From the NCBI GenBank assembly GCA_942159475.1, contig OW804094.1, forward strand, positions 22,295,323 through 22,359,322: a stretch of DNA of 64,000 bases, written 5' to 3'. The notes under the pieces are model-generated. The model was not told the origin of the DNA. It was given only the letters and a program-made list of their open reading frames with translations, and searched no databases. This DNA is from Sthenelais limicola (taxonomy: Eukaryota; Annelida; Polychaeta; Phyllodocida; Sigalionidae). Positions 1 to 10,700 of the stretch are shown one piece after another (the stretch's first letter is position 1; each line of letters opens with the position of its first letter). The position numbers and the translations under genes were made by a program.

Positions 1-522
1 TCGTCCTACCCAGCCCTTCATCAGGTTATCTTCATTATAGTTTGTGGGTCATATTTTCAGAAAATGCACATTATACAGTTCTACACATCTATCAAATTCT
101 CTTAAATTAGAGTAAAAATTGATAAATACTAGGTATATCTGAGTATATTCTGTTTTGTATTTATTCAATAAATCTGTCTGGTTATGTTGAACTGTATTTT
201 GAACCTGATTTTCGTCTTAAATTTGGGTTATTTGAGAAGATTGGTGAAGGTGAATTGTACATTTTCAGGAATCTTCACCCATTGGGAAAATCTCTTGATT
301 CTTTTTGCATATGGTCTGAAGACATTTTCACATAATTATAATGTATGAATGGCCAATTGAATGCTAATCGAAAAAGTCTCTATTAAAGTTAAACTGTATT
401 TTGAACCTGATTTTCGTCTTAAATTTGGGTTATTTGGGAAGATTGGTGAAGGCCAATTGTACGTTTTCTGAAGATCTGACCCAGATCTGTGGTTTAGTAT
501 CCCTCTGTTATTCTGGTTGTAG

Positions 523-643
523 GAAGAGATTCAGTGCCAATAACCTGGAGGTACCTGAGGGCACCGTAAGGATGTCGGCGTCGAGCAGGGAGGGAGGAGA
601 TGAATATTCATCTGAGGCGTCAGAGCATGACACGTTTGGAACG
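523..643 (+). CDS. Coiled-coil gene exon (first in window)
   Basis: Acceptor AG at 521-522, donor GT at 644. Only one frame is open: one base completes a codon from an upstream exon outside the window, then 40 codons with an acidic Ser/Glu-rich end. A partial MITE-A copy ends about 40 bp upstream. Confidence 0.75.
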
Positions 644-3600
644 GTAAAAGCCACCTTTTTTCAAAATATTGTTTTAATGATATGATATAGACCAAAATTA
701 TGATGTTTGGATGATTTTTTTTTTTTAAGATTTCTGAAAATTTATGCCAAACTCGTCCAGGATACACCCATGTCAATCATGGCGAAAAGTTTTGAGGTTT
801 CACCGGTCCCACTGACCGGTGAAATGGTTCGAACAAAGATACACTGCACCAAACAGAATAATATAGAAAAGATATAGAAAAGATATAGAAAAGTGTGCTT
901 TCCCCCTATTTGAATATTTCAGTATTTTTGCCTTGACCCCACTTTCATCCCTGGACACATTTATATTTGTTTTTATTCTGAGGCGAATTTCTATTGTATA
1001 AGCTAGCTTAGAGTTGGCATCGCTATATATATATGTATCTGAGAATATTAGTTTTGAAACTGTATATATATAATTTAATGGAGTAATAGTTAGAACCGTA
1101 AGGACAAGACAGTTTTTCTGAATTGATATGATTTGTTAATATTTATTTCTCGTGATGAAAAGTATCCCAATTGTGAAATTCTCGGAATAAAACTTTCAAA
1201 AAAAAATCCCTGTATCTAATACCAGCGACTTGTTGACTTGTTGCCCAGATACCCGCCTGGTTGATATTAAACTTAGTACATTATGATCTAATACCAGCGA
1301 CTTGTTGACTGTTGCACAGATACCCGCCTGGTTGATATTAAACTTAGTACAGTATGATCTAATACCAGCGACTTGTTAACTGTTGCCCAGATACCCGCCT
1401 GGTTGATATTAAACTTAGTACAGTATGATCTAATACCAAAGACTGTTGACTGTTGCCCAGATACCCGCCTGGTTGATATTAAACTTAGTACAGTATGATC
1501 TAATACCAAAGACTGTTGACTGTTGCCCAGATACCCGCCTGGTTGATATTAAACTTAGTACATTATGATCTAATACCAGCGACTTGTTGACTGTTGCACA
1601 GATACCCGCCTGGTTGATATTAAACTTAGTACAGTATGATCTAATACCAAAGACTGTTGACTGTTGCACAGATACCCGCCTGGTTGATATTAAACTTAGT
1701 ACAGTATGATCTAATACCAAAGACTTGTTGACTGTTGCCCAGATACCCGCCTGGTTGATATTAAACTTAGTACAGTATGATCTAATACCAAAGACTATTG
1801 ACTGTTGCCCAGATACCCGCCTGGTTGATATTAAACTTAGTACAGTATGATCTAATACCAAAGACTATTGACTGTTGCCCAGATACCCGCCTGGTTGATA
1901 TTAAACTTAGTACAGTATGATCTAATACCAGCGACTTGTTGACTGTTGCCCAGATACCCGCCTGGTTGATATTAAACTTAGTACAGTATGATCTAATACC
2001 AGCGACTTGTTGACTGTTGCCCAGATACCCGCCTGGTTGATATTAAACTTAGTACAGTAAGATCTAATACCAAAGACTGTTGACTGTTGCGCAGATACCC
2101 GCCTGGTTGAAGGAGGAGCTGGCCCACTCAGAGAAGGATCTAAATGATGACAATGAAGCAGATGTGAGTGACTCTGAGCCTGGTAACAACTTCCACCCAG
2201 ACTCCTCCATGACGTCTATATTAATCAACAAGAACCTCAAGACACCTGGAGGTGGCATGGCTCCAGCAAGTGAGTAGTACTCCTTACAGTGCCTGCAGGC
2301 TTTCCTACAGCCAGCCTGAAACTCAGCAGGGAAAACATGGAAAATAGGTTTTCTTTTTCTTTCCCTTTTCCAGAGAAAAAAATGCCTTAAATCAGGGAAA
2401 ACATGGAAAATAAGTTTCCCTTTTCCAGAGAAAAAAATGCCTTAAATCAGGGAAAACATGGAAAATAACGTTTCCCTTTTCCAGAGAAAAAATGCCTTAA
2501 AACATGGACAAATCTGACATACAAATATTTGGCAACATTTTTATCCAAAAGTTGGAAGAGTGTTTTCACCAAAATCATAGCTTTTAGAAATGATCTATGA
2601 AAACTAAATGCATGATAGGAGAAATGGGGACTTGTATTGACATTAGAGTACCGATATAGATATCCCGTGCTGAACATGACATGTTTTCTATAGATTTTAG
2701 ACTGTACCATTAGTCCCATAATTCTATGTGAATCAAGATTCAAAATGGCGGCTATGCCACTCCCCTATTAGTTGTATTAATGCGTGCGATACTGTCTGTC
2801 TGACACTTTCTAGGTTGGGTGGGGGTGGGGGGGCGTTGGCCAACCAACTAACCTTCTTCACCTTCCAAAATATCTAATCTTACTGATTACTGTTGTACTT
2901 CGTAATAAAGGGTGGACTATTTGGACGCCGTTGAAGTGCATCCATATATCATGTGTTCATATTTCCTTTGTTCGGAGCGCAGGGTCTATATTTATCACTT
3001 CTTTCTAATGGAGAGATTACAGTTTGGTCAAAATATATTAAAATGAATTATAACTTTTAATGTTCCAGCCATAGCCACCAACAAGCGGAACGCTAACGCT
3101 GTCAGCCATAGAAGTTCACGGGGAGTAAGTACATGTCTTTATTTATTCCATTTAGTTTTCATTAAAGTTTTATTTTTATTTAATTATGTTGGGAGGGGTG
3201 CTGCCAACCTATTAAGTTTCAATTCAGGTGAGATTATTACTTGGTTGTAAAGAGAGATGTTGGATTGAGTTTTTTCACTTTTTATTAGGACTTTAACTGG
3301 TCGACGTTTCGGATCTCTCGATCCTTCTTCAGGGCCAGTCCAGTTTTGACTGAGCCAGACAGATCCGGGCCCTTATTTATACTCTTGCTAAGGCTCATGG
3401 GATACGGTTGCTAAGTTTATTTAATTAGCTCCTCTGTTGTGTTAGTCTAACCTGGAAATAGCAAGTAAAAAATGCAGTCAATGTTCCATACGGGTTGATG
3501 TGAAAATATACTAATGAAGATAATAGTAATTATATGAAATGATAAACGCAAAACCGTATTTCAATACCAAGTGTAGTCAGACAAAACATATATAAGGGTC

Positions 3601-4678
3601 AGATTTTCAGAAAATGTACAATTGGCAGCTGTAAACATTTAGTAAATTCTGCTAAATCAGACTGCAATTTGGTTAATACTAGGTACATTCGAGTATATTT
3701 GGCATTGCATTGATTCTAGCAATCTGTTTGGTTAGGTTGAACTGTATTTTGAACTTTATTTTCGTCTAAAATATGGGTTATTTGAGAAGATTGGCAAAGT
3801 TGAATTGTACATTTTCTAAAAATCGGACCCATATGTATGTTTTGAAAGTGAGTCTCAAATAGTGAAATATATAATGAACTAATCATTTTGATAATTAAAG
3901 ATGTCATGAGAAGATCATGAAAATAAATTCCTTTTGATTGCATCTTTTTACATGCTCCCACCTCCCATCATTAACAGTTGGGAGGTGGCATCGTTGCCTG
4001 CATGTTTTAAATGTTAAGGCCAGAAGGAAACCTTGTAGTGTTTTGCTCATAACCACTAGCATGGAACTTTGTTGGTCAAATTTTCAGAAAATGCACAATC
4101 TACAGTTCTACACATCTATCAAATTCTGCTTAATTAGAGTGAAAAATGATAAATACTAGGTATATCTGAGTGTATTCCGTATTGTATTTATTCAATAAAT
4201 CTGACTATGTTGAACTGAATTTTGAACTTGGTTTTCGTCTTAAATTGGCGTTATTTGAGAGGATTATTGAAGATGAATTGTACATTTTCTGACGATCTCA
4301 CCCATGTGTTTGAACAGGCTGCCCTTCTGCGAGAGGTAGTGACAGATGACCAGAGAACAGAAAATCAGCTTGACCCTTCTCCTGTGGATCCTCTCTCATC
4401 CAGTAGCTCCAGCGAAGCCATGGGACAGAATTTTAGGTTTGTTGTTGCAATTAAATTTTTTTTTTGTGTTTGAAAACATTTTTTATTCAGCTTGTCAACA
4501 AAGAACTTTTTCTCTCTTTCGGGGTCGATAACACATATGTTTACAGCGTACCCTCTTCTCTTCATTGTGTGTATTTTCTGAAAGATGAAATTTACCTTTG
4601 ATTTTTCAAAAATAGCAGGAATATGCCTGAGATCATAAAACGGTACATCTAAATGTAATTATCAGAGCGGAAGTTTGT

Positions 4679-4715
<37 letters not shown>

Positions 4716-7700
4716 GGGGGGGGGGGGAGGATACATATAGAAAGAAACACCTTTATCTGTGCAAGCTTTTGAGGTCTGTATAGACTCTCCTCCATGCATT
4801 GGAGTATTCTTTGCTTCTTGTTAACATTTTGTTTTCGTATAGTATGGTTCTACATTTTTTTTCTAACTCATTTATCGCATGTTTAAAGGCAATTTGACCT
4901 TGATGGAAAAGTTTCTGTCTGTGAATGAAAAACTTTATGTTTAAAATTATCCAATTCACTATTTTGGTGCTAGTATCGTCAATGGAGATGCCAAACATGA
5001 TGTCTATGGTTCCGAAACAAACTTTTCCGTTCCTTATTTCAAAGGGGGGTTTGCCATTTCTGGCTGAGTTTAGGTGGCCCATTGTGCACACCTCTAATAG
5101 GATTCTTTCCCATAGCTTATTTGTTTCTGGGCACTCTACGAAGAAGTGAATAATACTATCTCTCCCTTGACAATATGAACACATAGGAGTTGCTACTTTT
5201 CCCATATTTTTCAGGACGTCATTACAGGTTATTGACCTGTGTAGTATCCTATATTGGAAAGCTTGTAACTTGGACTCACTTGTAGTTTTGTAGGGTCTAA
5301 CAAATGTTTTTTTCCAGTCTATCTCACTAAACTGCGAATCATCTAGGGTTAAAATTTTTTGCCATTTGTCAAGTTTTTCATACTTGGTTTTTCTTTTTAC
5401 GACCAGTGCATTGTATATTACTTTGGCGCTAGCCTTAGAGATGTCGACTGTGTGCCGTCCGATTTCTATGTTTATAGAATCATTGTTCGGTGAAGTTACA
5501 TCTTCGCGCAAAAAACGTCCCCATTCGGCTGGAAAAGCCCTTACAAGATCATTTCTAGTGGAGAGTAGGGAATCAATTCCGTACTCTTTTTTCAACTCTA
5601 AAATTGACATAATTTTACCATTCTCGTTTAAGAGATCACCCAAGACACTAATACCTCTGTTTTGCCAATTTTCTTATGAGAACATTTGGCCTTTACACTT
5701 GATAAGTCTATTACACCATATTCTTTCCTTAACTACTTGGGCTGCAGTTGAGGGTTTGGAGTTATAGTAGTACTTATTCCAGATATCGAAGATATCTTTG
5801 TAGAAGTGATTGAGATTTTCTTTTGGTCTATACCTGCTTAGTATAATACTTTCTATGTTTCGTCCTGTGTCTATTTCAACCGCACCATAGTGATCGCTAT
5901 TTTTATTTTCTAACAATCGTTGGATCCATTTTAGTCTGTTGGTTTCAACAATTTCGTTGATATGTTTGAGATTTAGTCCACCATTTTCAATTTTTTGGAC
6001 TAAAAAGTCTGTATGTTGCAATTAAATTAATATTGTACACATCAGGCTATGATACCCCTGAGAATAACGTCGCTCGATGTAATGTGTTTTTTAGAATAGA
6101 ATATTTTCAATCAACAACATTCTTCATCGAATTCTGCTAGATTTTAGTTGAAAAAAAAAATGATCAATTCTAGGTAGATTTGAGTATATTTAGTATTGCA
6201 TAGATTCAAAGCGAGTTAATTGCACGGATTAGTGAAGGCGAATTACACAGGACTCGGAGGAGGACTACCGTTAGATGATCCGAGGAGCCAACTCTCTTAA
6301 ATTAAATGGATTAACAATCATGTACTTAAGCTCATGCCTGAATTTAAAAAAAATAAATAAACAAAAAATACATTTTGCTGGCGATTTCAACCTTATGTAG
6401 ATTGTATGCTTTCCTTCCTCCAGTAATGCTGATAAGGCAAAGCCTGTAGGTGCTATCAAGAAGATAACTCCAGCACCAGCACGTAAAGTCACTGCACCCG
6501 TCCCATACAAGTCTAAGGTGGGACCAAGTCAGGGCCAGAAACCTCTCAACCGTATTCGGGCCAACAAACAGAGGAGCAGAGGGTAAGTTGTATTTAAACC
6601 TGGATTACGAATGCCTTTGTACCAAATAAGTACCAAATAGTTCAGCAGGGCTCGAAAAAACCTATGTTTACTTGCCCGGGGCAAGTAAAAAATGGCTCCG
6701 GGCAAGTAAAATTTAAAGTTACTTGCCCGAGCGGGCAAGTGAAAATCTCTACGGCGCCGATTTCAAACCCCTATTGTGATGTCTACTTACAATGAAATGC
6801 CCCTGTAAATGTACTTTGGGCAAGTAAAAATTCTGTCGGGCAAGTAAATCTTGGCTGCCACTTGCCCAATGGGCAAGTGAAGTTGGTAGGTTTTTTTCGA
6901 GCCCTGAGTTCAGTATTGTTGCCATGGATCCACTTATCCCTGTGTAGGATACTTCAGTCTGACCCAGTGAAAGATGGAGGTGTGGACGGGACCTATCTTT
7001 TTTTTTGGACAAAATTTTATTCAGGATTTATCAGACAGTTACACTCTCACAAAAAAAATAATTATATTTGTGATTTTCGTTGTGCCCTGATCTAGATAAC
7101 AATTATTTCAGAGCAGTAAGACATTCTATTTTACAATTTGAACCAAGTATTTAATATTTAGAAAAAATGATGAAGGATTAGTAGATGAAGACTCCTGTCT
7201 ATTAATTATAAACTACAGCTATTTTCGACAGTCATAAATATATTGGATTCCGTGATACAAGGTTACATTCATACAATATCTTAAACTTGTTTGATTTTAT
7301 CCTAATTATGATATTGTTGACACACTTTGTTGATTTCATCCTAATAGGGGAGTTGCATGTCTCATTGAGCATGTTTGTCCCAGTGCATTCTGGGGTGGAT
7401 TCTGATGAAATCTGACATACAAATATTTGGCAACATCTTTATCGAAAATTGCAAGAATGTTTTCACCAATATCCCAGCTTGTATAAACGATCTATGAAAA
7501 CCAAATGCATGATGGGAAAGATGGGGACTTATGTCTTGGACACATGCATAACACATGTATATTGACATTAAAACATTGATAAATATTCCATGCTGGACAT
7601 GACATGTTTTCTATAGATTCTACACTGTACCATTAGTCCCATAATTCCATGCGAATCAAGATTCAAAATGGCGGCTATGCAAATCCCCTATTATGATATT

Positions 7701-10700
7701 GTTGACACACACTTTTCGTTTCCAACTTTTCAGCTCCGGGGAGATGGCTAAAGACATAGCTACAGAAAAGAGTGAAACACCGGGTGTGAAAATAGGGACT
7801 CAGGTATGTGTCTATGAGCTACTCAATAATATATAGGACTAACGACTATTCGATGGAACTTTAAACCCAACCTTTTTCCCCATATAGCCCAAGGAACCTT
7901 AAACCTAAATATAATATCTCCCAATATAACCACCATGTAATTTTGTAAACCTTTATCATGAAAAACAGAACAAGCAAAAAGGACCTAAGGCAAGTTATCC
8001 ATGGTGCAACCAAGAATGTGGCACTCTGTTTCACGTGTACAGTGTGTCTGAAAACCCATTTATTGTTTGAAAAACATCATATAATATAGGCATTATTAGA
8101 TAGCACAGTAGTGGTTAGCGCAGCAAACGTAGCAAAATGTGTGTTGGCACCCCGAGTAAATGACAATGATTGGGATATGATGTAGGAAACTTTGCATCCA
8201 ACTGCCAGTTTGATGGAAACTGAGTTTTGATAGTTCGTCCTAGAGAGTATTTTTCTTAATAGTATTTTTGTATTTATAATGGGATTCATTTTAATGGGAT
8301 TTTGTGAATTCGAAGAAAAGAAATCATACATTTCTGAACTATCAAAATGAATTTTCATGTTGGGAGTTACGACTGTCACACTCGATAGAAGTTTATTTTC
8401 ATGTGGTTTAACCAAGGAGTCACACAGAGTTAAAGAGATGGAATTGCAGTTTATTTATCACATAATTTCACGAGTTCATATCGCTAGACACATTGAACAC
8501 ATTTTGGAAGTTGTTTTAAGAGAAAGAATCCAATTTATGATTGTACTTACTTCAATTTATGATTTTATAAAACGGAATAAAATACTTTGAGGTACTTTCA
8601 TCTTTATCCATCGAATTAGAGAACATGTGTTACAACAGGAAAAACTACCAACTGGGAAAACTTCCACCTGGATCACACTTAAAAGACATTCACTGGTAAC
8701 CTAGAAGTCCTCGGAGAAGGACCCACTGATCCGTAAAGTCTGGACAGGCTCTTAAAAAATAAGTTTAAAAAAATGCAAGCACCTGAGTTGTCCTTAGGAT
8801 AAATAAATATCCACCTCCTTAGAGTGTCCACCAGTTGTCAGAATTGTACTCATACATTTAAAACCTTTTAAAACAAAGTGGAAAAAAAACCCATCTGGAA
8901 TGTTTAAGTTACCTCCAGTGTTACTGATGCTAATCACAATCAATTATAATTTGGCTTTTTTGCTAGAGCTTACAATTGTTCCCTATATAATTCAACTATT
9001 TAAAATGATGGTGGGGTTTTACACTACTAACTGAACTTGAAAACCTAGTTGACTTGTTGATCGCTTTTTTCGTGGAAGAACGATGGATTCGTGGATTTCG
9101 AAATTGTTTTTTTATTTATGCCCAACGTTTCGGATATCTTATTTAAAATGATGGCAATATTGAAGGCCAGTATGAAAGTTGAAATGATACTCAGGGTGAG
9201 TTATAATATTTCAGTGCACTGTTCATATTATTATATGAACGTTTGTTCCCACAATAATAAACATACAATAGGACAACTACGTGTGGGAAAAGGTACAGAT
9301 CTCTGTCACAAATAGCTCTTCCGAAGTTAGTTTTCTTGATGGATAGTCGTTCGAGTTGTTAGTTATCTGTTAAAAAGCATGTTTTATGCATACATTTATA
9401 GTAAGTTTAATCTTTATCTTCGTGTATGCTTGGTAGGCACTCATGGCGGAATTGGAAAGATTGAAGGAGGAGAAGAAACGAACTGAGGAGAGATTAAAAA
9501 ATGTCGAGACGGAACACATAAAACAAAAGCAACTTCTTGAGAAACAGCAAGCCAGTAGTGTAAGTACAGAAATAAGTTTATGTCAGGATTCCCCAACAGG
9601 GAAAAATGATTCCCCAACAGTAAAAAATCTCGAATTTAAACAAATGGAAAATTTCCCCTTTATCTAGATATTCAGTATTAGTTGAACCTCTGTTCATTGC
9701 TATTTTTAAAAAGTAAAGAATTGACCTATTAGGCGGAGACAGTGGACATCGTCAATAAATACAAGAAAAGCTAATCGACCTGCTTTATGATCTTTATTTT
9801 TTCGTATTTGAAGTAACATCGCAACTTGATAATACTTCTACAGTTTTTTTGTTTTTTTTAACAAACTTTATTTAATCTATCAACAAATCCACACCATCCA
9901 GGGCGATTAACCTTCCTGTCCGCATCAAAAGCATATGTCTGGTGGAAAATGTTCCTGTTCACTTCAAGTGAATATAAAAAGCATCACATTAATCGAGCTA
10001 CTATCTACAGTAACGAACAATTTTAAAGAGAAAAGTTGCTATCCGCTAGGGCAGCTTAAGCTACAGTTTTTAAATATCAGCAGAAGAGTTTCTGTATGTA
10101 TCGTGCATCTAATGAACGTGTTCATGCTTATTCAAAACTTATTATTCCAGGCCCAGGAAGCTAAACTGAAAGACGAGATTTCTATGTTAAAAGGCGAACT
10201 ACAGCATCAAAGTCATCAACTACAAAATAACAATGACGTCGTCCAATCGTTACAGGTAAAAAGTAATGCAGTTATACGATAAGATAAAGATAAGAAACTA
10301 CTTTATTTATCCAGCTCACATAGTACATTTTTTTAAAGCTTTTATTTATACTGGGTAGTTCAAGTCCCAGCAGTAGGGCTTTTCACTTGCCCCAGATTTC
10401 TTTTGTACAGGATTTGGATATAAACAATGTATTTACATAGACAGTTCAAGTTTGAGAAAACAAAAAATACTAAAATTGTTATATAATTTACACATGAATG
10501 CTAAAATAATTAAATTTATTAAATTTAACACAGAGGAAGACATTTGCTGTGCCACTCGTTGCTAGAGGCTAGTTTCAGAGTGTTGGCTGTACTTCCTTAA
10601 TTGAAAATTTTAAAAGGATATGACATAGTGAGTGAGGAGAAATGGGACAGGTTTTGGGACTGGAGATTTGGATTCTGCTTTGCCACTTGTGCTTGTACCT

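Noticed and set aside
1288..1861. Two minus-strand ORFs with repeating peptide
   Set aside because: Produced by the 70-bp array; no start context, no homology, and the array is an intron.
1208..2110. CRISPR-like repeat array
   Set aside because: Units are head-to-tail without unique spacers, in a eukaryotic intron.
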